Positions 33,915-42,344 of a stretch of 54,391 bases of DNA are shown here, one piece after another; the stretch's first letter is position 1; the number at the start of each line of letters is the position of its first letter. The notes under the pieces were generated by a model. The model made no database searches. It was not told the DNA's origin and saw only the letters and a program-made list of their open reading frames with translations. The stretch spans positions 1 through 54,391 of the forward strand of contig CAINLV010000015.1 of the NCBI GenBank assembly GCA_903850565.1, written 5' to 3'. The translations under genes and the position numbers were made by a program. The DNA comes from an uncultured Actinomycetes bacterium. Lineage in GTDB: Bacteria > Actinomycetota > Actinomycetes > Nanopelagicales > Nanopelagicaceae.

Positions 33915-35915
33915 TTATTCCGCGTCGGCACCAACTAACCAACCTAGAGAAGCAAGCGCAGTTGTCACGGCAAGCACGGCTGCCGCTCCGGCTAGATGCA
34001 GATCGGCAAGATGAGGCGGGGCTTTAAGAAGTGCGCTAAAGATTCCAAGTGTTGCTGTGGCGGTTACCAAGACAATGATTGTTGCAGCAAGCGGTCTGGC
34101 TCCTGGATGCATTGACCATTTCTTCCACGCATGAATTGAAAAAGTAATAAGTGCTGTAGCTGCTAACACAACCATTCCACGATGAACTAGGTGTAGGGCA
34201 GCAAACCTATCTGGTACACCCGCAGGACAGAGTGGAAATTTCGCACAATATTTTTCGGCTTCCGCATTTACGATTAAAGATCCAGATATGTACAACAATC
34301 CGGCCGCAATAATCGCCAGCCATCCAATATTGTTAAGCCTGGCACCTTTGGTTTCAACCATCGGAACGACTGAAGCCACCGCAGCAACTGTTGCTGCGGT
34401 GATTTTTCCTGGTTGCCAAAGCTTATATAGGACATTTCGGGCGGCCGGTTGGACAATCATCATTCCCCCCAATTGCGGAAATAGCTCTTCATCTCCCAAT
34501 TCGTTGAGTACCAGGCAGCCAGCTTCTTTGGCAATAAGCGCCGCAGCTAAATGATCGATCGGGCTGAATTGATGGACTACTGCACCGACTCCATAATTAG
34601 CCGATACGGCCGTGAGCGAAAGGGTTCCTGCCCCCATTATTCGCATCGTGCAAAAATGAGAGTGAAGTCCATCTAGAAATTCTGCCATCCCCTCCCATGG
34701 CCGAGATCCAGCCAATTCGGTGAATACGATCCGTCCGGCAAGCGGATACTCCTCTGAAGAAGCGGCTGCCGAAACCCTCACGCCATTAATAAACGCCCCT
34801 CTTCCTTTAACTGCTTGAAATAGCTGATTTCGCCATGGGTCAATTGTGACTGCGACTAATGGTTCACGCCCCACAGCAAGCGCCAGTGATAGCGAACTCC
34901 ATGGCGTTCCGTTAGCAAAATTTGTAGTGCCATCGACGGGATCTATGTACCAGGTGGGCACTGATTCATCGGTTTGCCCGCCAAACTCCTCGCCCACAAT
35001 ATTATGACTAGGAAAGTTCGTAAGAATCATTTCACGCGCGTGCAATTCGATAAAGATATCAACCTCGGTAACTAAGTCGGCAGGGTTCACCTTCGTCCTA
35101 ATTACACCTGGTTTCATTTCCTGACAGATCATGGTCGCCCATTTACCGATGGTTGTTGCGAGTTCAATCGCGCGATCCAAATCCAACGGGTCTATGGGAT
35201 TATCATCATCAATCACATTTTGAAGTAGTGACAAATTATTGGTGGTGATTGAATCAATACCGATCTCTTTCGCCCAACGCATGGTTGGAGCGTCATCGAT
35301 AGTCCAGGCAGAAGCTCTAAGGCCCATCTGGTGAACCGAAGTTACTTTTTCTTTACTCCAAAAAGAATAGTGAGAATTTATGAACTCGGGTTTGAGTTGG
35401 GCGACAAGGTTTTCATCTAGAGGTTTTACATCGTTCCATGGCATCCAGATTCTTGCCAGCGAAGATTTAGCCCGTATTAATTTCATGGCATCAAGATTCC
35501 CACACCAGATAACTCGATCTAAATCTAATTTTGAAGATTGAACAATCTCAAGCGCCTGAAGCGCATGAGTGTCCACGTCCATATCAATCATAATTAAGGA
35601 AGGTGAATTTAAAAATGGAGCAAGGGTTTGCTCAAGAGTGGGAATTCGGTATGGCCCAAATCCGATTTGAGAAATTTCTTCAATATTCATGTCAGATACA
35701 TTTACTGAATAGCCCCAAAGGCGCTCCAGGCTTTGGTCGTGTAGGACAACCACATGACCATCCTGGCTTTGGCGAATATCAATTTCAACAATATCGGCAC
35801 CTTGATTAATCGCCGATTGGATCGCAGCTAAGGTATTTTCGCGGTGTCCAAAACTATCGCCCCTATGTGCAGTCGCTAGCGGTTTATGATCTAAATTAGG
35901 CAACGAGTTTTCCAT
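33915..35915 (-). CDS. Triple fusion: glycerophosphodiester phosphodiesterase - inositol monophosphatase - CtaA/COX15-like membrane domain
   Basis: One uninterrupted frame of 666 residues joins three domains. Residues about 13-235 are a GDPD: AHRGDSFGHRENT (His17, Arg18, Glu26), VEIDIR (Glu44, Asp46) and VLHD (His59). Residues about 245-500 are an inositol-monophosphatase-family domain: GEEFGG (Glu309, Glu310), IDPVDGTTNF (Asp325, Asp328) and SPIDHLAAAL (Asp454). Residues about 530-660 form four helices resembling half of heme A synthase, with CAKFPLC (Cys557, Cys563), LHLVHRG (His575, His578) and DLHLAG (His640). I start at the ATG at 35915; the frame runs 48 codons further into the importer ATPase gene. 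The gene overlaps that ATPase by 20 bases, so it belongs to the importer operon. Confidence 0.88.
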   Translation of the reverse strand: MENSLPNLDHKPLATAHRGDSFGHRENTLAAIQSAINQGADIVEIDIRQSQDGHVVVLHDQSLERLWGYSVNVSDMNIEEISQIGFGPYRIPTLEQTLAPFLNSPSLIMIDMDVDTHALQALEIVQSSKLDLDRVIWCGNLDAMKLIRAKSSLARIWMPWNDVKPLDENLVAQLKPEFINSHYSFWSKEKVTSVHQMGLRASAWTIDDAPTMRWAKEIGIDSITTNNLSLLQNVIDDDNPIDPLDLDRAIELATTIGKWATMICQEMKPGVIRTKVNPADLVTEVDIFIELHAREMILTNFPSHNIVGEEFGGQTDESVPTWYIDPVDGTTNFANGTPWSSLSLALAVGREPLVAVTIDPWRNQLFQAVKGRGAFINGVRVSAAASSEEYPLAGRIVFTELAGSRPWEGMAEFLDGLHSHFCTMRIMGAGTLSLTAVSANYGVGAVVHQFSPIDHLAAALIAKEAGCLVLNELGDEELFPQLGGMMIVQPAARNVLYKLWQPGKITAATVAAVASVVPMVETKGARLNNIGWLAIIAAGLLYISGSLIVNAEAEKYCAKFPLCPAGVPDRFAALHLVHRGMVVLAATALITFSIHAWKKWSMHPGARPLAATIIVLVTATATLGIFSALLKAPPHLADLHLAGAAAVLAVTTALASLGWLVGADAE

Positions 35916-36909
35916 TCTGATAACGCAGCGCTTTCTTAATTTTGACGTGAACGTGTTCGCCAAATGTCGGAATATTTTCACTGGCAAATGCGCGGAATAT
36001 GCCATCTTTGCGGCGGACAACGACTTCAAAGAAATGACCGCGGGGAATGACCAATTCAACTATCCCGGAATGGGACCCTTCCATCGGTTCGCGGCTGATC
36101 GTAAGGTCTTCCGGACGAATGCCGATAACGTCGGTTCCGCCAAGAATTTGGCCATTTTGGAGGTCTCCTTCGAAACGATTGAGAGAGCCAATAAACGTTG
36201 CTACGTACTCTGTTTGAGGCTGGCGATATAGATCTTGGGGCGAGGAAAACTGTTCTATGCGACCAGAGTTCATCACCGCGACTCGATCAGAAATTGACAG
36301 AGCCTCTTCTTGGTCATGAGTGACGATTACTGTTGTGATCCCAAGGCGTCGTTGAAGTTCGCGAATATCCTCGCGCACCTTTTCCCGAAGCTTTGCATCT
36401 AAATTGCTCAAGGGTTCATCTAATAACAAGATGTCGGGTTCTTGAACAAGGGCTCGAGCCAAAGCTACGCGCTGTTGTTCTCCCCCAGAAATCTGTCCCG
36501 GACGAGAATCCTTGTGATGAAGCAAATTAACCAGTTCGAGCGCCGCTTCAACTTTTTCCTTAATCTCTATTTTGCTTAAACCTTTGATTTTCAGAGGAAA
36601 GCCAACATTTTTGGCAGCCGTCATATGTGGCCATAGCGCGTAGTTTTGAAAGACCATGGCACTTGGTCGTTTATCTGGACCTAGGGCAGTTACATCCTTT
36701 CCTGCCACCAAAATCTGGCCAGAATCCACCGCTAGAAATCCCGCGATCATGCGAAGAGTTGTTGTTTTTCCACATCCGGAAGGGCCAAGGAGTGAAACCA
36801 TCTCTCCCTTGGAAACCGAAAGGTCAAGATCATCGATGATAACTCGTCCACCGAGTATCTTTTTTAAGCCGCGAAGTTCTAATCCCATGCCATCCTCTGT
36901 TTTCATCAT
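35896..36909 (-). CDS. ABC importer ATP-binding protein (UgpC/PotA/FbpC type)
   Basis: The 337-residue ATPase has Walker A GPSGCGKTT, the Q-loop VFQNYALWPHMT, signature ISGGEQQRVALAR, Walker B ILLLDEPLSNLDAK and the switch THDQEEAL. A C-terminal TOBE domain follows (VIGIRPEDLTISREP ... VVIPRGHFFEVVVRR). It energises the permease pair that follows upstream. The start overlaps the permease stop by four bases (ATGA), and its end overlaps the fusion-protein start. Substrate classes of this ATPase type include iron, polyamines, phosphonates and glycerol phosphates. Confidence 0.94.
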   Translation of the reverse strand: MMKTEDGMGLELRGLKKILGGRVIIDDLDLSVSKGEMVSLLGPSGCGKTTTLRMIAGFLAVDSGQILVAGKDVTALGPDKRPSAMVFQNYALWPHMTAAKNVGFPLKIKGLSKIEIKEKVEAALELVNLLHHKDSRPGQISGGEQQRVALARALVQEPDILLLDEPLSNLDAKLREKVREDIRELQRRLGITTVIVTHDQEEALSISDRVAVMNSGRIEQFSSPQDLYRQPQTEYVATFIGSLNRFEGDLQNGQILGGTDVIGIRPEDLTISREPMEGSHSGIVELVIPRGHFFEVVVRRKDGIFRAFASENIPTFGEHVHVKIKKALRYQNGKLVA

Positions 36910-37721
36910 TTCAGTTGAAACCCATCAGCTAGTTGTCCGCCCATAATGTGTTTACGGGCAAGTCCAAGAAGAAGCACCGAAGGAAGCGCAAGGAGTATGG
37001 AAAATACTGCCGCAACCTGAATCGGATAATTTTGTACAAGTGAGTACATCTCTGTTGGCATTGTGTAAATGGAAGGCGCTCCCACAAGATAGGAACCCTG
37101 GGCCTCATCGAATGAAGCAAGAAAGGACATAACGATTGCAACTAAAATCCCGGGCATTGCCAATCGAAGGGTGATAGTCCGGAAAACTCTAAACTTGCTG
37201 GCACCAGCGTCTCGAGCCGCTTCTTCAAGATTTCGCGGAACCGCAGCAAAAGCGGCGGCCGGAATCCAAGTCATATAAATGATTGTTCCGAGAAGTTGAA
37301 TGATCATCACTCCGACAAAAGTGCCCATTAAATTCAGGGTGTAATACAACGTGGCGATTGCCGCGAACAAACCAATTTTGGGAAAGGAATTAGCAGAAAA
37401 AATCCCAATCATAAAGATTTTCCTGCCCCAATAATTCATTCGCCCGGCAGCATAAGCCGCTGGAAGGCAAATAACCATGGAGAGTAAAACAACCAGAGGG
37501 CTAAGAATCAAGGAATTCTTTATCGCCGTCTTTAAGGCGGAATCTACGAAGACCTTCGACCACCAACTCAAAGTAAATCCGCTTGGATACAAATTCGGAT
37601 ACTGCCAACCACTAACGAAAGCATGAGCAGCTAACCACAAAATCGGACCTAGGATAAAGAAGGCCATGAGTAAAACCGCAAAATTGAGCAGCAACCGTGT
37701 GGGACTTAAGAAAGTACGCAT
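36906..37721 (-). CDS. ABC importer permease (PotC/FbpB-like)
   Basis: This 271-residue inner-membrane permease has six helices and the EAA loop RNLEEAARDAGASKFRVFRTITLRLAMP split across residues about 160-187 (key residues EAA---G---------I-LP type). It starts one base inside the previous permease stop (TAATG). It forms the heterodimeric channel with the neighbouring permease. Confidence 0.92.
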   Translation of the reverse strand: MRTFLSPTRLLLNFAVLLMAFFILGPILWLAAHAFVSGWQYPNLYPSGFTLSWWSKVFVDSALKTAIKNSLILSPLVVLLSMVICLPAAYAAGRMNYWGRKIFMIGIFSANSFPKIGLFAAIATLYYTLNLMGTFVGVMIIQLLGTIIYMTWIPAAAFAAVPRNLEEAARDAGASKFRVFRTITLRLAMPGILVAIVMSFLASFDEAQGSYLVGAPSIYTMPTEMYSLVQNYPIQVAAVFSILLALPSVLLLGLARKHIMGGQLADGFQLK

Positions 37722-38662
37722 TAGATTCGTCCACTTTCTTTTGCACTTTTAACGTTGGACCACACATAGAGAATCGCAATACCTGAAGCGGCCATGAAAA
37801 CGATGAAAGCCATCACCAGTGACTGTTGCGGTCTGTTGTAAGAACCGAAGAAGTTGGAGATTTCAACTCCGAGCATCGTGGGTTGGTTCGGTCCCAAGAA
37901 GAGCGGGATCGTGAATGAACCTAGAATTCCGATTGCCGTAAAAGAGGCAGCAATTATGATTGGAGTTTTCGCCAACGGGATAAGTATGTGACTGACAATT
38001 CTAATTATCGGGGCACCGCAGTCTTTTGCTGCGTCGATGAGCGCGTCAGGAATCCCCTGCATTCCGGAACTGATCATGAGAATTGCAAACGGGAGCGAAG
38101 TCCAGACTGAGCCAATAACTATTGCAGAAGAAGTAGAAGTCAGGGTTGGGAAATTAATTCCGAATTGCGAAAAGAACGAACGAAGGAAACCATCGCCGCC
38201 ATAAAAAGTATGAATGGCCCAGGCGGAAATTACGACGGGAACAAAGAGTGGAACGATTGCCAGCGTTACAAGGATAGATGCTTGCTTACTTCGGATAAGG
38301 CGTTGATAGATTGATATTGCCAAACCCATCAAGATAACCAAAATTGTTGATAGCAAAGTTACAAAGAGAGTTAATCCCAAATCGCCAAGAAAACGTGAGT
38401 CATGAAAGACATCACTATATGCCGCGAATGTTCCCCACCAGTGATCCTTTACGTGGATCTGTTGGCCAATGATAGAAATGATTCGGTTGGGTCCCTTAGT
38501 AAAACCAAGGCTGAATGTGAAACCGATAACAATCGGAAGTCCAACAAAAACCAATACAAGAATCAACGGCGGCAAAGATAGGGTAAGTCCTAAAATGGAA
38601 AGCCTCGCGCCTTTCACAGCGCGAGGACCTTCCTTCTTCTTATTGCTATGTAGTGATATCAC
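37721..38662 (-). CDS. ABC importer permease (PotB/FbpB-like)
   Basis: This 313-residue permease has an N-terminal cytoplasmic basic stretch, six helices and the EAA-type loop IDAAKDCGAPIIRIVSHIL. The start codon is GTG at 38662, 21 bases after the binding-protein stop, without an obvious ribosome site; there is no later methionine before the first helix. It pairs with the following permease. Confidence 0.9.
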   Translation of the reverse strand: MISLHSNKKKEGPRAVKGARLSILGLTLSLPPLILVLVFVGLPIVIGFTFSLGFTKGPNRIISIIGQQIHVKDHWWGTFAAYSDVFHDSRFLGDLGLTLFVTLLSTILVILMGLAISIYQRLIRSKQASILVTLAIVPLFVPVVISAWAIHTFYGGDGFLRSFFSQFGINFPTLTSTSSAIVIGSVWTSLPFAILMISSGMQGIPDALIDAAKDCGAPIIRIVSHILIPLAKTPIIIAASFTAIGILGSFTIPLFLGPNQPTMLGVEISNFFGSYNRPQQSLVMAFIVFMAASGIAILYVWSNVKSAKESGRI

Positions 38663-38683
38663 GAAATAAGACGGATATCAGAC

Positions 38684-39820
38684 TTACTTGCCAGGAACAG
38701 TGGAAGCCCACTTGCTCTTGAGATCGTTTGCGTTTGCACTCAAGTAACCAGCGCGTAGATTTTGGATATCCACTCCGGCAAATGCGGCCGTGGCCTTCAC
38801 ATCTAGCTTGTTCAGTGCAATCACTGGGAATCCGTTAAGAGTTCCGCTAACAATTAGGTTCTGTGCCGCTGGAGATAGAACCCAGTTAGCAAGAATGCGA
38901 GCAGCGGTTCGGTTGGTTGAGCTGCTTGGAATACCAAGGTAGGAAGCTCCGCCAGTCAGTTGAGGATTGGAGATCTGAACAACCTTGATGTTGGACGGCA
39001 TCGTTCCAGCCTTTAGTGCTGATGCGAATTGATCAGACCAAACTGTTCCCATATCAACTAAGCCAGTTGCCAAGTCCTTCAAGGTTTCAGCATTGTTGGC
39101 AGGGTAGGTGCCATTTTGTCCATAGGTATAGGCATTCAACTGACGTAGAGTTTCTAGGCCTTGTGACCACTTTGACTCTAGATCAGGCGCTGCTTGTTGA
39201 ACCAATGTGGTGCGATCTTCATTAGAAAGGTACTTATCTACGACGGTCTGGACGAATGCGTATCCGCTTCCGCCACCAGAAGGTGCGTTATAGGTGAACT
39301 TTCCTGGGTGGGACTTGATCCAAGCAAGTAGATCATCCAATGTCTTTGGTGGGTTGGGAACATTGTTGGTGTTGTAGGCAAGAAGAACAGAAGAAGCACG
39401 ATATGGAATTCCACCCTTGCCAGCTGTCAATACCGCGCGGTTCACATCTTTGATGTTTGGTAGCAAACCAGAAGTTGGGCGGTAAAGAAGTCCAGCGGAA
39501 CCAAGTGTGGTAACGAATCCACCATCAATAAGGTCGACGCCTGGATCTTTGTGAAGAACTGAAGCAGCAGTAATTTTTGCGGTTTCCTGTGCGTCGTGAT
39601 CTCCATGTAGGTCGAAGGTGACGTTGACGTCATAGCCTGGGTTAGCAGCCTTGAATGCAGGAACCAAAGTCTTAACCCAAAGGTCTTGAATGTTCGTGTC
39701 TGCTGAAATATAAACCTGAATTGTTTGGCTTCCAGCATGGGATGCAGGTGCTGTGATGCCAATGCTGAGCGAAATAACAGAAGCAAGCGCAAGTGACTTC
39801 CATACGGTCTTCTTAAGCAA
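38684..39820 (-). CDS. Extracellular solute-binding protein of the importer
   Basis: The 378-residue precursor begins with a Sec signal peptide (MLKKTVWKSLALASVISLS, cleavage near SHA). The mature protein is a type 2 periplasmic-binding fold of the iron/thiamine/phosphonate-related group (IQVYISADTNIQDLWVKTLV at its start, TGLVDMGTVWSDQFASAL later). The start is a TTG (39818-39820) supported by an AAGGAG site seven bases upstream; no ATG is available. There is no lipobox cysteine, which is unusual for a binding protein in a monoderm, so anchoring may be through the membrane or wall by another means, or the signal may be uncleaved. It is the first gene of the five-gene operon. The ligand is not readable from sequence. 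Confidence 0.9.
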   Translation of the reverse strand: MLKKTVWKSLALASVISLSIGITAPASHAGSQTIQVYISADTNIQDLWVKTLVPAFKAANPGYDVNVTFDLHGDHDAQETAKITAASVLHKDPGVDLIDGGFVTTLGSAGLLYRPTSGLLPNIKDVNRAVLTAGKGGIPYRASSVLLAYNTNNVPNPPKTLDDLLAWIKSHPGKFTYNAPSGGGSGYAFVQTVVDKYLSNEDRTTLVQQAAPDLESKWSQGLETLRQLNAYTYGQNGTYPANNAETLKDLATGLVDMGTVWSDQFASALKAGTMPSNIKVVQISNPQLTGGASYLGIPSSSTNRTAARILANWVLSPAAQNLIVSGTLNGFPVIALNKLDVKATAAFAGVDIQNLRAGYLSANANDLKSKWASTVPGK

Positions 39821-39969
39821 TGGATTTCTCCTTCAATAGGTCGTGACTAGGAATATCACCTAGTGGGAGGAATCTTGGGACACGATAGGAGGATTTTTGT
39901 GAACCGCCTACGGTGAAATGGTGAACAGAAAGTTAAATGTGAGAGATCGCTAATTCTAAACGAAGGCGA

Positions 39970-40449
39970 CTAAATTGACTTATTTCGCTTCGATGAAATA
40001 ACTCCGGTGTTAAACCCTGCAAGATTAAGCCCGCCAGCAAATCTGGCATGTTCGATCTTAAGGCAGCGGTTCTGCACAACATTCAATCCTGCAGCTACAC
40101 CACGTTCGGCCGATTCTTCATCTTCGATACCCAACTGCATCCAAAAAGTTTTTGCCTTGATTGCGATGGCTTCATCCATCACTCCAGGAATATCCGACGC
40201 TTTTCTAAAAACATCAACAATATCTATGGGCTCTGGGATATCCGCCAGCGACTTATAAACCTTCTGACCCAAGATCGTTTCGATTCTTGGATTCACGAAG
40301 AAAAGTTTGAAATGAGAGGCCGAAAGCAAATAAGTAGCTACGAAATAGCTAGCTCGTGAAGGGTTATCCGAAGCCCCAACGATTGCCACATTCTTTGCAG
40401 ATTGCATAAATTCCAGGCGCTTCAGCGCATTAGGTTCTTCAAAAGACAT
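39970..40449 (-). CDS. CoA-binding domain protein (YccU-like)
   Basis: This 159-residue single-domain Rossmann protein resembles the CoA-binding domain of succinyl-CoA synthetases: KNVAIVGASDNPSRASYFVATYL near the N-terminus (key glycines in VGAS), IVDVFRKASDIPGVMDEAIAI, FWMQLGIEDEESAERGVAAGL and the terminal VVQNRCLKIEH with a conserved cysteine. The ATG at 40449 overlaps the metY stop by one base (TGATG), so I reject the longer upstream frame. The function of the family is unproved; coupling to metY is a common actinobacterial arrangement. Confidence 0.88.
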   Translation of the reverse strand: MSFEEPNALKRLEFMQSAKNVAIVGASDNPSRASYFVATYLLSASHFKLFFVNPRIETILGQKVYKSLADIPEPIDIVDVFRKASDIPGVMDEAIAIKAKTFWMQLGIEDEESAERGVAAGLNVVQNRCLKIEHARFAGGLNLAGFNTGVISSKRNKSI

Positions 40450-41759
40450 CAGCGCGACCTTCCCGAAGCAACGGTTAGTGCTTGATCTAAATCCCAAAGA
40501 ATGTCTTGAATATCCTCTAAACCAACACTTATACGGATCAGGTCTTGCGGAACGCCAGCTTCGATTAATTGTGCATCGGTAAGTTGACGATGTGTGGTGC
40601 TCGCTGGATGAATAACTAGAGTTCTAACATCACCGATATTGGCTAGATGACTGGCTAGTTTGACCGAGTTGATGAATTTCTCACCGGTCTCGCGGCTACT
40701 TAATTCGCCAGCACCTTTAACGCCAAATGAAAAGACTGAGCCAGGACCTTCTGGCAAATATTTCTTGGCCCGCGCATTATGTGGATGGTTGGCTAATCCA
40801 GAGTACTTAACCCAATCAATTCTTGGATCACTTTCTAACCATTCTGAAACAACTTTTGCGTTGATAACATGCTCGCGCATTCGTTGTGCCAAAGTCTCAA
40901 CTCCTTGGACCAACATAAAGGCCGAAAGTGGACTAAGGGTGGCACCAATATCTCGAAGTTGTTCGGAACGCAGTTTGGTGAGGAAACCGAATTCACCAAA
41001 GTTTTCCCACCATGAGACCCCACCATATGAAGCAACAGGTTCGGTCATCATTGGGAATTTTCCATTGCCCCAGTTGAATTTTCCGGACTCTACTATCACG
41101 CCACCCAGCGTTGTCCCATGTCCCCCAAGGAATTTGGTAGCGGAGTGCAGGACGATATCTGCGCCATATTCCATGGGACGAACTAAGTAAGGAGTCGCGA
41201 CCGTTGAATCAATGATCAGGGGCAATCCAGCATCATGCGCAACTTTGGCTAATTCTTCGATATCGCCAATTTGTGATGAAGGGTTAGAAATCATTTCGGC
41301 GTAAACGAACTTAGTTTTCTCCGTGATTGCTGCGGCGAAATCTTGCGCCTTATCGCTCTTAACAAAGGTAGTGTCCACGCCAAATCGTCTTAATGTGACA
41401 TCTAATTGCGTAAGGGTTCCACCATAAAGATGTGATGAGGCAACTACATGATCACCGCTACCTGCTAGCGCTGCAAATGTTAGGAATTGTGCGGCTTGAC
41501 CGCTAGATGTTGCAACTGCACCAATGCCACCTTCAAGGGCAGCAATCTTTTCTTCAAAGGCTGCAACAGTTGGATTGCCAATACGGCTGTAGATGTTTCC
41601 ATATTTTTGAAGGGCAAAGAGATTTCCAGCATCTTCGGTGTTTTCAAAAACGAATGCGGACGTTTGATAAATAGGAAGAGCTCGCGCGCCAGTCTGTGGA
41701 TCAGGCTGGGTTCCGGCATGCAGAGCCTTTGTTCTAAAGCCCCATTCGTGATCGCTCAT
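40449..41759 (-). CDS. metY: O-acetylhomoserine sulfhydrylase (aminocarboxypropyltransferase)
   Basis: This 436-residue PLP enzyme forms homocysteine (or methionine) from O-acetylhomoserine and sulfide (or methanethiol). Landmarks are [45 protein letters not shown] and the Schiff-base lysine in [13 protein letters not shown] (Lys209). It ends with [20 protein letters not shown]. Its length, including the 50-60-residue insertion before the C-terminus, fits MetY rather than MetB/MetZ. No metX follows; the CoA-binding gene is coupled instead. The leader has a hairpin but no ribosome site. Confidence 0.95.
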   Translation of the reverse strand: MSDHEWGFRTKALHAGTQPDPQTGARALPIYQTSAFVFENTEDAGNLFALQKYGNIYSRIGNPTVAAFEEKIAALEGGIGAVATSSGQAAQFLTFAALAGSGDHVVASSHLYGGTLTQLDVTLRRFGVDTTFVKSDKAQDFAAAITEKTKFVYAEMISNPSSQIGDIEELAKVAHDAGLPLIIDSTVATPYLVRPMEYGADIVLHSATKFLGGHGTTLGGVIVESGKFNWGNGKFPMMTEPVASYGGVSWWENFGEFGFLTKLRSEQLRDIGATLSPLSAFMLVQGVETLAQRMREHVINAKVVSEWLESDPRIDWVKYSGLANHPHNARAKKYLPEGPGSVFSFGVKGAGELSSRETGEKFINSVKLASHLANIGDVRTLVIHPASTTHRQLTDAQLIEAGVPQDLIRISVGLEDIQDILWDLDQALTVASGRSR

Positions 41760-41792
41760 GTGGGCAATTAAACGCTACTTACTTTGTAATGC

Positions 41793-41814
41793 GCAAACCT
41801 TGCGAGGGGTTCGC
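41793..41814 (-). promoter_or_regulatory. Hairpin in the metY leader
   Basis: A 7-bp stem with one G-T pair (41793-41799 with 41808-41814) and an 8-base loop lies 34-55 bases upstream of the metY start. It is not followed by a T run, so it is not a terminator. A leader of this length with structure but no Shine-Dalgarno sequence could be regulatory. I cannot match it to a known S-adenosylmethionine riboswitch consensus. Confidence 0.25.
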
Positions 41815-41861
41815 ACCTAAAGGTACTAAAAGTGCATTCTCTCTTTCGCTGCAAACTAGGG

Positions 41862-41867
41862 CATAAT
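41862..41867 (+). promoter_or_regulatory. -10 box of a leaderless cupin gene
   Basis: CATAAT ends six bases before the GTG at 41874. A convincing -35 box is not visible, and no ribosome-binding sequence precedes the GTG. The spacing would put the transcription start at the GTG. Confidence 0.42.
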
Positions 41868-41873
41868 TCGACT

Positions 41874-42332
41874 GTGAAGCAGAACAAATTCCATGTGACC
41901 CAAGATGAGCCTCATCGTTGGCGTAACATCGAGGAATTGGTTTATAAAGATGAAGACGGAACGGCAACTTTTAAAGATGTAACCCGTCGAACATTGTTTG
42001 GCGAAGCTGCCGGCGATGGCATGGAAGTCCGCTATTTTGAAGTCGATGCCGGTGGTTACACCACCCTAGAAAAGCATGAGCACACCCACTTGGTGATTCC
42101 TATTAAGGGACGGGGTGCCTGCCTTGTAGGTGATGAAGTTCTAAAACTGGCGATGCACGATTTGGTTTATGTTCCCTCTTGGGCCTGGCACCAATTTCGT
42201 GCCGATGAAAATGAAGTGTTTGGCTTCTTGTGCATGGTTAAAGTGGAGCGAGATCGCCCAACTCTTCCAACGCCAGCAGAGTTACTAGTAATCAGGAGCG
42301 TCCCAGAGGTCGCAGAATTTATTCGGGTTTAA
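41874..42332 (+). CDS. Cupin domain protein
   Basis: The 152-residue single-domain cupin contains both motifs. Motif 1 is GGYTTLEKHEHTHLVIPIKG (His and Glu metal ligands), and motif 2 is DLVYVPSWAWHQFRA (His). The first in-frame ATG (41832) would add 14 residues, but a -10 box sits inside that stretch, so I use the GTG at 41874. Such proteins bind a divalent metal and act as isomerases, dioxygenases or sensors; no specific activity can be assigned. It is divergent from metY. Confidence 0.82.
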   Translation: MKQNKFHVTQDEPHRWRNIEELVYKDEDGTATFKDVTRRTLFGEAAGDGMEVRYFEVDAGGYTTLEKHEHTHLVIPIKGRGACLVGDEVLKLAMHDLVYVPSWAWHQFRADENEVFGFLCMVKVERDRPTLPTPAELLVIRSVPEVAEFIRV

Positions 42333-42344
42333 CGAAGCCCCTAA

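Noticed and set aside
40660-41190. Plus-strand frame of 176 codons inside metY
   Set aside because: It is antisense to a highly conserved enzyme and has no recognisable domain or start signal.
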